From: Zarea fungicola
Lineage: Eukaryota; Ascomycota; Sordariomycetes; Hypocreales; Cordycipitaceae
Assembly (NCBI GenBank): GCA_900169235.1
Contig: FWCC01000085.1
Coordinates: 62,001-126,000, forward strand
Length of the DNA: 64,000 nt
Direction: 5' to 3'
Shown: positions 1 through 10,598 of the stretch, in pieces
How the letters are laid out: every line of letters starts with the position of its first letter
Numbering within the stretch: position 1 is the first letter of the stretch
Translations under genes and position numbers: made by a program
The notes under the pieces: model-generated
What the model was told of the DNA's origin: nothing
Database searches by the model: none
What the model saw: only the letters and a program-made list of their open reading frames with translations

Positions 1-1
1 C

Positions 2-235
2 GAATTCTCCGCAAAAGTCGGCGACCGCATCAGCAAAGACCAGGAAATCGGGGAAATCGACACCATTAAATTGATTTACGAGATTGAATCCCCCGCCGCG
101 GGAATACTCTCTAAGCTACTCGTATCGCCCGGAGACGAGATTCGGAGCTTTCAAGGCGTTGCCTTGCTGGAAGTGGAGGACACGGAGGACACGGAGAAAA
201 GTAGCCAAGGACAAGTAAATGAAACGGAAAAATGA
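2..235 (+). CDS. C-terminal fragment of a lipoyl/biotinyl-domain protein
   Basis: An open frame enters from the left edge and stops at TGA 233-235, giving about 77 C-terminal residues. The sequence is a lipoyl/biotinyl beta-barrel half: G-D-R-I-S-K-D-Q-E-I, then DTIK with the lysine in the hairpin position used for lipoyl attachment, then ESPAAG and a second SPGDEI strand. The order (E-x-D-T-x-K ... SP..G) resembles E2 subunits of 2-oxoacid dehydrogenases more than biotin carriers, which have an AMKM motif. A short acidic tail follows the domain, so this may be a stand-alone or C-terminal carrier domain. The start and the rest of the protein are outside the window, so the enzyme cannot be named. 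Confidence 0.75.
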   Translation, partial: EFSAKVGDRISKDQEIGEIDTIKLIYEIESPAAGILSKLLVSPGDEIRSFQGVALLEVEDTEDTEKSSQGQVNETEK

Positions 236-807
236 AACGGAAAAAGAAATGCGTAAATATATAAAACGACTGTGTAATGCAAATTTCTACCTATGGATTT
301 TTTGGATTCCCATTTTCAAAAACAAAAACAAGCACTCCCCATTCCCAGCAAAGAAAAGCAAAAATCCCTCGAATCTCTCCTCTTTTCAGTTCCCAGTTAT
401 TAAATACAACAGCCATTCATACCAGTTTTCAAGAAACAAATAAAACAACAAACCAATTGTAGGAAAAGCAAGACCAAAGAAAAGAAAACGCCGGAAATGC
501 AAAGTCATCCTCATGGTAGCCTCTTCCATCCCAAATGCGCCAAGCGAATGAATCAGATCAACAACGAGAATAAAAAAAAATATAAACGAAAGAGAGTAGA
601 CTGTGCACCTAATGGAATGCCCTGGCCGGTTTCGAAAGTGTGTTGTTGGCTTCCAGGATGCACATATAATACACAAAATACAGTATGAACAATGTCTAAA
701 AGAAGGATACAGAAAAATAAGTGGCCAAAAGTCGCTGAGCTGAGTCTGTCCTTTTATTCTCAGTGGGAGAAAAAAGAAGAAATTGCAGCACTGCGCATAT
801 AAATGCT
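236..807. other. Intergenic, AT-rich 3' regions
   Basis: The space lies between the plus-strand lipoyl gene end and the minus-strand Sec2 gene end, so it is tail-to-tail. It is A-rich on the plus strand, with runs such as aaaaaaaaatataaa near 570-585, as expected of two 3' UTRs. I see no convincing coding region; short ORFs here lack a domain or start context. Confidence 0.6.
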
Positions 808-2589
808 CTAATTTTCGACAATGACGGGCTGTTGCACAGAGGCTGGATCAATATCCTTGCGCAACTCGGGGGTTTCGCTGTACTGGTCCGAAGGCGCAGG
901 CGCATCCGTCTGTTCTGGGGGCGTGCGTGGCTCTCTGGCGGGCGCATTGTGATCAAAGACGGCCGGGCTGTCGGAAGTCTTCTTCTCCGACTCGGCAGTA
1001 TTTGGTGCTGCCACCAGCGGCACAGTCAGGGCAGCGCTCACGACACCGTCCATGCTGGCTCGCGGCTCATCGTCGGTTGGTGAGTTGGCTTGTGTCGCTG
1101 GAATCACACCACCGCCGATGCGTGCCCAAAACATCTGCTCGCGCAACCGTACGCTTTCCTCCCAAGCCGTCTTTTCGTGGTCTTCGTCATCCGCCCGCCA
1201 GTGGCCATCCTTGACCATGCGAAGGAAGCCCATAAAGCCGCAGGTAGAGCGAACTCTGGCAACGCAATAGTTGCAGAGCGGGTAGCGCTGCGCTGACGGT
1301 GACTCGCTGGTCCGGAAGCGGTGATTGCGGAGATAGGTTGCCTCTTTGCGAGATTCGCCGCACAGGGCGCAAGGGAAGTTCTGGGGTCTGGCGGCCGGGG
1401 AGTAGTTGACATTGGTCGGTACGGGCTCCACGACGAGCGTGCCGTCCGTGACCGCCGTGAGGACACTGCGTCTGGCGAGCCAAGACAGACCAGGGGCAGA
1501 GTCGAGGCGCAGGGCAGGTTCAATATCCTCCACCACGATGCGCTTGAAAAACTTGGTGTCTTTGAGGCTGGGGATGGGCGGAAGCTGGTTTGGTGTGCCC
1601 TGTATCGAAGAAATCGGCGTGTTTGGCGATGGTGGGCCGCTGCCGCCCGCACCGCCAGGAGTGGGAAGTGACGAGGTGGAAGCATTCGACATGTGGCCGC
1701 TGGAAGTAGAGCCGGCAAGTCCAAGTCCAAGCGCGGACAGGCCGCCCATGGAGCCAGAGGAAACGCGGCTGGCCGTTCGGTTGTGGGACTGATGGGCTAG
1801 GTTGATGAAATCGTCATAGGCGCCGAGGTCATGGCGCAGCACAGGGACTATCAGATGCTGTAGACTGGTGGGGGGCGCTGGCGCAAAGAAGTCGGGAAGA
1901 GGCGATGCGGCAGAGGCGGAATCTGGTGCCGGCAGGCGGTCACCGGCGAGGGTATCGAGTCTTGGAAGTCCCGGCGACGAGGGGGCGGTGGTGGTGCTGT
2001 CGTCCTGCTGGGAAGCCATGGATTCCATGACGCGCTTGAGCTCAGACAGCTGGGTTTGCTGGTTTTTGAGCAAAACTTCCGACTCTTCCAGCTGGGCTTT
2101 TAGCAAGTCATTTTTGCGCTGGACGACGTCTTGCTGTGCTTTGGCTTCTTCCTTGGCGACAATGACCATTTTGTTTGCTTCTTCAAAAAGAGCAATGCTC
2201 AAGTTCTCCAGCTCCTGCTCAATCTTCTTCTTGGCGGATTCGGTATCTCGGCGCTTGGAAATCTCGCCGTCGAGCTTGATCTTCATGGCCCGCTTGTCGG
2301 CTTCAATGGTGGATCTGCGGATCCAGACATCGCCGGCCATCATTTCGCGGTGTGCATCATTTTGCTGTTCGAGTTGGCGTATGCGCGCATGGGCGGTTTC
2401 GAGCTCGTGGCGGGTGGCGGAGAGGGTGTCGTCGAGGGCAGTCTGGTGGTTGATGGCGTTGATGAGTTTTGTGCTGAGGGTCGCGATTTCGTCGCTGAGG
2501 TCTGGGTGATGGCTCGGGGATTCGGCGTCGTTTTCCTGGTCCTCGGAATTGCTCACCCGGCGGCCGCGAGGGTCGGGTAGAGTACTCAT
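808..2589 (-). CDS. sec2: Sec2-type Rab guanine-nucleotide exchange factor
   Basis: This gene encodes about 593 residues if it starts at the ATG at 2589-2587 (MSTLPDP). The frame stays open upstream to 2895, but there is no earlier in-frame ATG. Residues about 35-190 form a long coiled coil with the Sec2/Rabin8 GEF signature (SIALFEEANKMV, AKEEAKAQQD). In the family this segment exchanges nucleotide on the secretory Rab (Sec4/Rab8) and helps deliver post-Golgi vesicles to the growing tip. The C-terminal half contains a conserved block, SWLARRSVLTAVTDGTL, then two CxxC pairs (CALC, CNYC) about 35 residues apart, suggesting metal binding, then a helical segment ending in FWARIGG. The middle and last 90 residues are Ser/Pro-rich and low complexity. 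The family assignment is firm; the exact Rab partner is inferred. Confidence 0.88.
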   Translation of the reverse strand: MSTLPDPRGRRVSNSEDQENDAESPSHHPDLSDEIATLSTKLINAINHQTALDDTLSATRHELETAHARIRQLEQQNDAHREMMAGDVWIRRSTIEADKRAMKIKLDGEISKRRDTESAKKKIEQELENLSIALFEEANKMVIVAKEEAKAQQDVVQRKNDLLKAQLEESEVLLKNQQTQLSELKRVMESMASQQDDSTTTAPSSPGLPRLDTLAGDRLPAPDSASAASPLPDFFAPAPPTSLQHLIVPVLRHDLGAYDDFINLAHQSHNRTASRVSSGSMGGLSALGLGLAGSTSSGHMSNASTSSLPTPGGAGGSGPPSPNTPISSIQGTPNQLPPIPSLKDTKFFKRIVVEDIEPALRLDSAPGLSWLARRSVLTAVTDGTLVVEPVPTNVNYSPAARPQNFPCALCGESRKEATYLRNHRFRTSESPSAQRYPLCNYCVARVRSTCGFMGFLRMVKDGHWRADDEDHEKTAWEESVRLREQMFWARIGGGVIPATQANSPTDDEPRASMDGVVSAALTVPLVAAPNTAESEKKTSDSPAVFDHNAPAREPRTPPEQTDAPAPSDQYSETPELRKDIDPASVQQPVIVEN

Positions 2590-5500
2590 CTCATCGTCGG
2601 GAAAAGGCGCGGAAAGAGATATTCTGGGGAGCTGCGATGTCGATTTAGGTGACTTGAGCGGTAATTGTGGTTTGGAGGAGGGCGAAGGCGGCGATGTGGC
2701 CGAGGTAGCGATGGAAGACAGAGAGCGAAAATGTCCGCTCAACGGGCGTGCCGAGGACGAGCGATGTGAAATATGCTGTGACCAGCCGGGGACGTGGATC
2801 AGACTAGATAGAGTTGCGCGGGCGCAAGTGTTAGTTTTCAAATGGCGGGTCTTTGGATGAACTGTCACTTGGTTTTTGGGTGGCGAGCATGACAAAGAAC
2901 AGAGGCGGGCATAGGGCGGCGGCCAAGGCGCACGAGTCGTGGTCTTGTGGTGGAGGATGGCCTGGATGCTTTGCTGTCTGTGGCTAGGCTGGGACGGGCG
3001 ATTGAACGTACCTTTCCATGGTGAAGGCAGTAGCTCCGGTTTAGGGTCGGCGGAAGGACCAGTAATGGGAGAAGTTCGAATCAGAATCAGTTGGATGAGT
3101 AGAGTGCGCGAAGCTGGGATTCGTGAAGCCGCAGAAACCGCAAAGCCGGAAAACAGTGGATGGTGGTGATATCAACGTCCGATTCGATGGATGGCTAGGA
3201 ATGCAACAATAAGGAACCGTCAGGGTCAGACAAGACAGACAACGATGCCAGACACTGTGGAGCGGGTAGACGAGGACCGACAAACAATGGGTGGACAAAG
3301 GGCGGAAGAATGGGAGAAGGAATTAGGCGGGACGCTAGAAGAGAGTTTGCGGGCGGTAGCCGTAAGATGGTGGTGGTGAGCAGTGTGCTTCCAGAACGTG
3401 AGCCAGTAGTCGTGGTGGTGAGGAGAGCGTGATGACAGTGCAGCGACTATTGGCGTGGCGTGTCATGCACAGAGTTGGTGAGAGTGGTGCGAGGACCGTC
3501 GGTGGAGCGAGAAACGGAGGTGGCGAGGCTAGCGAGTAATTCGTCTGGGAGAGGGCGAGGCCAGTCCAGTCTCGACACAGCGGAGTCTTGGAGTGATTTT
3601 TTCCCGAGGGCGGAGAGACCTTTTGACTTTGTAGGGCGGGCGAGACGGGAAGCCAACCTTTTTTAGCACCAACGTGGACAGTCTAGCCCCGAATTAGCGT
3701 TCCAAGACAGGCAGGCTGTAAATGGAACTGCGAGTCTGGAGTATTCGATGCAGCAATTGAATCCTGTGAGCTGCCCAAATCGCACCAGCGTCAATTGTCG
3801 GGGATCTGTCGTGACCCAATCAAACGAAGCAATTGAGCACTGCCGGTGTCACCACGCCAAGTGGCTGCCCGCCGGGATAGGTCGGCGAAAACAAGACGAG
3901 CATGCAGGTAATAAAGCAGACGAGAGGAGCTAGTGGAAGCTGGGCGCGTCGTGGAGCGTGAGATGGGGTCGGAGAGCTGGATACGGACAGGAGCTGGACA
4001 GGAGCCGGACAGGATGTCGACAGAGGAGAGTGTGTTTGAACCGTGAAAAAACGAGGTCGGAGTTGACGCCGAGAGTGGCAGGAAAAAATTCAATCGCGGA
4101 ATTGAAAAAAAAGGGACAAGACAAGGAAGAAGAAAGAGGACCGAGAGCGAGACACACAAGTCAGCAAGTCGACGAACTGGCCCATCGGGAAAAAGAAATT
4201 AATTGTCGTCGAAGAAGAAAAGGGCGGCGCAGTGATGCAGTGGCGGTGGTGGTGCTTTGGTGGTGCAAATGCACTGTAGTCTGTTGGTGTGCTGTGGCAA
4301 TGTGGGCGCAGGGGTAAAGTGGGAAAGTTACAGGGGCAATGAGCGCTGTGGATAGAGGTGCAAGCCACCAAGCCACGAGCCACAGCAAGTCTACTACAGC
4401 GGTAGGACAGAAAACTGTAGCGCAGGTTTGCCCTGTATTCTTGCGTGACGTGCTGTAACTGTTCTGTATGCTGTCTTCGCCTTGCTGTAATGATATCTGT
4501 CTGTCCCACGTTATCGTTATCGCCATCGCCTTGGACCCGCCGCCGTATTCGCAATCGATGAGATGAGCCTCGTCTGCCGCAAACAGACACAAATACAAAC
4601 ACAAACATGTTCAATTGACAAACAAAAACCATGGGCTTCATCTCCATCTTCACACATGCACAACCATTCAAATCATGGCACCAATCCTCAAGAATTGCCC
4701 ATCAATTACAGATTACATCCGATGAGTCTTGGCATCCATCCAAAGATAGCTGTGCCCCATCACAGAGACACTCGGACACTGTGCTGATGAAACCCCTGCA
4801 GGCTAGATCCAATTCAGCAACCATTTGCCGTACCATCCATCCAAGACAATGGATTGCCATCATCATCATTCTCCCATCATGGCCGCCTAATATCCACCCT
4901 CCCTTGATAATCTGGACTAGGCCTTCCGATAACAAGGACGAGCCCGTCCTCCCTCCCTGCAGGGCTTGCTGCTTTCAGCACAGTATGCCGCCGATCATTC
5001 GTCATTGATCTCCAGTCCTTATAGCTCGTATTTGGTTCTCCAGCTTCAGCCCAGCAACCACTCGGCTCCTTGTATCAATGTTCATTCAGAGCCTACATGA
5101 GTATTAGGTACTTGCAAGAGTCTATTCAACCGTTTGTTCAGTAGCAAGCACGCGCCTCGAACAGAGATAACAATCATCTTGCACTCGGACTTTCCCTCAC
5201 GCCTCTCTACGCGCTCCGAGACACCTCAGTACCAGTAATCCCTGACCGTGCCGTATCGTAGGCGCCAGCTGAGCATGACGACAGCAAATGACCTGCCAGA
5301 ACTCCACTGGCACCACCATCATTAACCACCTGGTCCACAATACTACCCAAAAGCCGTTCTTCCGTCAACGCCATCGTGCCCCTTTGCGGCCCAAGCTTCA
5401 GCTCTTCCTCGGGTTGGTCAGAAGCATATGCAGGTACGCGCCTGCTTTTCTGGCTCGCCGTCTCCCCGCTCGATTTTGGCTGACATGACCCTGACCTGAC

Positions 5501-7005
5501 GTCTCGATACGAATTGTTGCTGACCTTGCTCAGTCAGCATCCAATGCAGTCCGTCGCCCACTCGGCAGCTGATAATAAAAATAACTATTTGGCTGCAGAT
5601 GCGATGCAACGCTGTCTTGGCTTGGCTGGTCTTGATCTGGTCATGCATTCCCCGGCTGCTACCAAGTTGTGTTGTATCCACAATACTCGGCGCTTCATGA
5701 ATCGGATCTTGGTTTACCATGAGCATGCAAACTTGACTAATCGATTTATATGTAGACAAAAAATGCACGCGAATGGCAAGGGATATTAACTCCTCTGTGC
5801 AATTTGCTCAGCCCTGGGTCAAACACAAAGTGTCCAGCCGAGCTACGTCACAATCAGCGCCAGCAACCCTCTCTGTCATATTCACAGTCGTAAACCAGAC
5901 CGCAAACTTTCCAGAGTGTGAGGTTCTACACCTTCATAACCCTTTTCTTTTCCTTTTTCGCGGAAATCTGGGAAGCCCATAGATGCACTGGCCTCAAACG
6001 GACGCTTGACAGTTTGTGGAAAAAAACTGACAGTCCCTACCCTACACCAACAAGCGATAGGTCGGCATTAATATTATAACGAGCGTGAACCAGCAAACAG
6101 ATACTACTTAGAAACTAGTGCAAGTATCGCACTGGTTACAGTTTTGCAATTTGTATTTTAGCTGACATCTCAGATGACAAGCCCAGACCAGCCGCCGTGC
6201 TTTGGCAAAAGGCTAGAAATTGGATTTGGTCCGAAGAGAGCCACAAGTTACCGAGTTTGGAGGCATGACAGTTACCATGCCAGGAAAATTCCGGTCCTAC
6301 GCGCAATGGTTAAATTTGTATTAGCAGGGCTGCTCCAGTGTCCTTGCTCCAAATAAGGTACTAGGGTATTGCTATTATGGCTTATACCAAAGTTCAGTTT
6401 TATACCTCCCAGGTCTTTCTTACAACGTACGCTATTTTGCCCACTTGCTCTTAACCGGCCGTTACATCGTACCCGCCCAGCATCGACAGTCGCTGAAACC
6501 CATTTCTTTTTAATCTCCAAGCCTTGCAGGGGTCTTGGAGGCCAGATAGGCCGAAACGTCAGCTCCTAGTTATCGGCAGCTTAGGTCTCAGGAGCCCTGG
6601 ATAATTAAAGAATGTAGAAAGAATTATCTAGGCAGGGTCACGGGATGTGGAAATGATTATTAACTGAACATCTGCTGTTGACTGTGTGCTCGCTAGGAGT
6701 GGTGTAGAATACCATCCCAAGCATGCAGTATTCCTTCGCTTTCCAGAGTGGTGTGCCACCATAACTTCATCAATGATTCAAGTCAGTACACGCGTGGCAC
6801 CAATCAGACTGGAAGTCTCAATAGCAGGTCAAATTTCCAGCGCCATATGCGGTCAGCTGGTCTTTTCTGTTATGCGACATACCCCGCGTTCAGGCTGCTC
6901 TCATATACCATCTGTTCAGCGCCCAACCAAACCAGCTCTGTATCTCCTAGGTCCACTGCGTGCAATCATTGGGCTGTTGTCGACCGCCAGATCAGAAGAA
7001 TCGAT
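2590..7005. other. Long gene-poor region upstream of the Sec2 gene
   Basis: About 4.4 kb without a supportable gene. From about 2.9 to 4.3 kb the plus strand is purine-rich, so the strand that Sec2 is read from is pyrimidine-rich (strongest at 4040-4240), which suits a fungal promoter and long 5' leader. From about 5.9 kb the sequence becomes AT-richer and looks like ordinary spacer. ORFs here are short, have no recognisable domains and overlap each other on both strands. Confidence 0.5.
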
Positions 7006-7496
7006 ATGAGAGATAAAGGCGCTTACCACGGCAAACTATTTGCCTTCAAGAAAGACCTGGCTCCAGACGAAGAGGACCTAGTCGACCTATCGGCAAACTA
7101 TCGTAGTCACTGGGTGGTTGTTCTGGGCAAAGCACATAATAGGCCACCCGGCTGGGTGAGAATCGTCACTGTACGGACTCGATCTGTCTGCAAATCAATG
7201 CCGCTAACAGTTTTGACCAGATCACCTCGACGCTGCCTGATGGTTTCGATTCAAATGCTTACCTACCCTTGTATCCGAACAAGAAGCTCCAAAGGGGAGG
7301 TTCACAGCTCAGGCTGTCTCAAACCTTTCAAATGGAGACACACCTACCGCGCTTGTCATATGTGCGAATTGATGATGTGCAGCGGGTGCCTCTCAAAGTT
7401 CTGGTGCCGCTGGCTCGAGAGGATGGACTAGCTCTAATGCTTCAGGAAAAGTCATTTAAAGTATTGGACGGTAAAACAAAAGAGCGAGGACGTTGA
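7006..7496 (+). CDS. Small spliced protein, fungal family of unknown function
   Basis: Two exons fit well: 7006-7170 and 7221-7496, with a 50-nt intron (donor gtacgg, branch gctaac, acceptor gaccag). The product is about 146 residues. Exon 1 has HWVVVLGKA and a PPGWVRIVT strand; exon 2 continues with TSTLPDGFD, YLPLYPNKKLQRGG and THLPRLSYVRIDDVQRVPL. A charged tail ends in KERGR. From memory, the layout (a 'VVVL' strand, a 'TS' strand, a 'YLPI.P' motif, then 'L.K.SYV') resembles a widespread family of small uncharacterised fungal proteins with an SH3-like beta fold. The start is the first in-frame ATG before the conserved block; the frame is open further upstream, so another 5' exon is possible. 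No function is assigned. Confidence 0.55.
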
Positions 7497-8235
7497 TACG
7501 AATACTGTATACTGGTCGTCCCGTGGGGGATCAATGCCAGCGCCGAGACTATATTTACAAAATACGAGCAACGGGAGACTGGGGCTGAGAGAATGATCCC
7601 GTAATGAGCCGAATTGCTAGCAATCTTACCCCATATGATGGAAATGGATCAACTTGGCTGATCCGACGGCAGTCTTTGGGTTTGTAAACCGCCTCGATAT
7701 TCACCAACTGTACATGTATGTTAGTATAGCCATACATATTTCCAGCCGTTGAAAGCCCTGTAGCTGGAGCTTGCCCGCCTTGCCGCCATATGCCTATAGA
7801 GAGCTATGTAGAGAGATAATTACTACTCCGTATATATATATACTTGGAGCTATACATTTTCACTGTGACGAGCCTTTACTTGGTCTATGGCCAATTACTA
7901 AAAGGAAAGATTCTCACTCTAGATGTACGGTAGAAAGGGTGCCCGTAAAAGGGCTAATTATATCCTCGGTGCTACAATGATGGGATTCTATTGACAAACT
8001 ACTTGTCACGTGGATGCTGCCAAAAGCAATGTCGGCGCACCTCTAATAGAAAGGCTCCAACACTGGGCATAGGGCCACTTCATTTTCAGCTCTGCATTCT
8101 AAAGCCACTTAATTTGTTTCCTACTTCATAGGAATAAAAACCTCCAATTTTATGCAACACGATGGTAGCGTGTATTCTTCACTAAACCTTTCATTCCTAA
8201 AGTTTTGCATACTGAGGTCCCCCTGGCTACAAACG
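7497..8235. other. Intergenic, AT-rich
   Basis: No gene is supported. The stretch contains a tatatatata run near 7832-7842 and several short ORFs without codon bias. Confidence 0.5.
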
Positions 8236-8957
8236 ATGGCATTCAACTTGGAGGACTTCCGGCAACCCTGCCGCATCGGGTTTCGCGTCGAAGTTCATGA
8301 TGAAGGCCATCATCGATTCAACAAAACATTCAATAATGCCGGTACTATGACCGCACGTAAACCGTGCCGTAACGCGGACAGCCAAGCGTGCCGCGATCAC
8401 CTCAACTGGCGGAAGCCAGCCGGACCATTTATATCCTTCTTCACCAGTTGGGGCGCGGCATTGAATCGGAGGCGGCAGATGATTGCCAAGGGAGCGACAA
8501 AGTCGTCCTGGTTGCCGTTTGGCTGCAAGGGTTGCCGGTATAGGATGCTTATGATATAGCTTACTCCCTTGATCTTCAGAATCGCGACCCGTATTTGCAT
8601 GAGATATTGGTTTGGGGGGAAATACACGCCGACGATTACAGAATGCTGGCCGTGTTCTATGGAACTGAACCGGCCACATATGCCAAAATTTCTCTGGATC
8701 GGCTGACCACAACGATACAAATGCCGGGGGGGTTCGCTCCCAAGATCCACGCCCAAGACGTGCCAGGTGCTACTGAAGGCCTTCGTGACGAACTTTATGC
8801 ACATACGGGTGTGCGGAATGATGATGCCAAATTTATTCCGCTGGTGCTACGCATGGCAAATATTCTCTCTATATGCACAGCCAACGGCGACAGCGCTGAA
8901 TATCGCCGGGATATGGCGGGTATAATGTTTCGAATTCAACCGCTGGGCTCTTCATAA
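8236..8957 (+). pseudogene. Broken coding remnant of unknown family
   Basis: Protein-like sequence can be followed on the plus strand but not in one frame. A first piece begins at ATG 8236 (MAFNLEDFRQPC). From about 8360 the coding signal moves to another frame, with DKVVLVAVWLQGLPV interrupted by TAG at 8541-8543 and then continuing in the same frame (DAYDIAYSLDL ... HEILVWGEI) to a stop at 8957. TAG here could come from CAG by one C-to-T change, as repeat-induced point mutation would cause; this is inference. The 8544-8957 part has no internal ATG near its start. I do not recognise the family. An alternative is a live gene with introns I could not place. Confidence 0.35.
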
Positions 8958-9286
8958 ACAGGCTACTCAAGGTTTATAAATGGTAGCTAGAGGCTGTCTG
9001 CTAAATGAAAACTTATCCAAGTAGAGATTTAAACCACGAGATGTCCGGAGGGGAAACCAGGTATTGGTACATAGCGCAACGATGGGTTCACCCATTCGGA
9101 TTGGTTTTAAGCTAGATGATGCTTTATTTAAACAGGGCGGCATAGGTGGCCTCTTACTGGCATGGCTTCAACTATGTATTTAATAAATCGTCTTGCGTGG
9201 TAAATTCTGACAGTACGATGCAGCGCAAAGGTTGGCGTAGGCCGCCACGCACCAACACTCCGGCTCGAAATCTATTCCAATATCGA

Positions 9287-10181
9287 TTAAGCCTTGGCGG
9301 CAACTTGTACCAGTATGCTGCGCAATTCCTCGAGTTTGTCGCCCAGAAACGGCGTATGCCCACAGTCCAAAGTGAATTCGCCGAGCTCACCACTAAATGG
9401 TTGAATGCCCGCAGCGGTTTGCACCGCGGATTCCTTCGCACGAGACACTTGCCACTTTTGCTTTTCAAGATCTAAAACCTTATCAAGTGCCGTGTAAATG
9501 TACGTCGTCGGGACGTCGCGCCATCCCGCCTCTATGATAGGAGTTTTGAGCGCCGCAACGGCATGTCTATCGGTAATCTGCCTCCAGCGGCTGTGCATGG
9601 GCTCAAGTACATCATGATATAAGAATTCCTCTGCATGATCGTTGAGGAAGACCCATGGACCCTAAGCAACGAAAAAAAAAAAATAGCAATTAGTGAGCGT
9701 CTTTGAAAGTGAGGCAAGGAAGGGCGGGGGTGCAAACCTCGAAACTTCTAAATGGAACAGAAGAGGTAGGGAGACCTGGTAGTTGGGCTTGCAATGTGAT
9801 TAATGACTCTCCCTCCAAAGGGATAAACGACGTCACGCAGACGAGACGTATAATCCGACCCGGTTGCATTGCCTCGGGACTCAGCTGCTGCAGCTGCCGC
9901 TGCTTGTGTACTCTGGCGACGGCGGCCGTTCCGCATACACCACCGTACGAGTGCACGACAACTATAACATCCTTTCCTAATTCAAGGATCGAATTTGCTG
10001 TTACAGTAATGGCGTCTATGTCGGCTTCGATCGATTCCACTGGCGGGTGCGAGCCCACACTCGGTGTCGTCACGGTGTGGCAGTCGTAGCCATCTTCAGC
10101 AAGCTTGGTAATTAAAGGTTCAAAGTAGATGGGTGTATGCCATGCTCCTGGCACAAAAAGAAAGGCGGGCCTGGAAGACAT
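9287..10181 (-). CDS. Alpha/beta hydrolase (esterase-like)
   Basis: Two exons, 10181-9738 and 9661-9287, are joined by a 76-nt intron in phase 0 (donor GTTTGC, acceptor CTTAG), giving 272 residues. The start is the first in-frame ATG (MSSRPAFLFVPGAWHTP). The protein shows the small alpha/beta hydrolase plan: an oxyanion strand with VPGAWH, the nucleophile elbow VVVHSYGG (GHSYGG-type, Ser) near residue 90, and the catalytic histidine in LDCGHTPFL near the C terminus. No signal peptide is visible, so it is probably cytosolic. This group includes plant methylesterase-like and fungal lactone or ester hydrolases; the substrate cannot be read from sequence. It lies 417 bp downstream of, and on the same strand as, a Zn2Cys6 regulator, which may control it. 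Confidence 0.85.
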
Positions 10182-10598
10182 ATCGACGACAGTTGGCGAT
10201 AATGTGCGGCAAGCGGCAACTGGAGCCTTATACTTGGGAGATCCGTGCTTCAACTGAACAGTAAATGCTGCGCATGAAAGAGCAATGTAACTTAATTGAA
10301 AGAAATACTCCAGAACTGTAATTTATAAGTTCTTTTATATTTCTTTCCAGCTCTGGTACCATTATTCATCGGCATGGGTCACAGAGTCTTGTACTTTCTA
10401 GAACTCGGAACTATAAGTTGAATCAAAGTGCCGAGCTCGTCGCCCAGTGTTGGCCAAAGTACCGACTATCCTGGGCGCTATGGAACTTTAGTCCTTTTTA
10501 CCAAAGTCCGAGATTGCTACTCGGACCATAGTGATCGTTTGGCATGACGATTTTTCTCTCTTTTTGTTTATAATTTATAATTTATTTTCTATTGCTGC

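Noticed and set aside
386..676. Minus-strand frame with a hydrophobic C terminus
   Set aside because: It lies in the tail-to-tail 3' region of two genes; hydrophobicity can come from the AT-rich sequence.
3070..3085. gttcgaatc resembling a tRNA B box
   Set aside because: No matching A box, acceptor stem or anticodon arm can be drawn around it.
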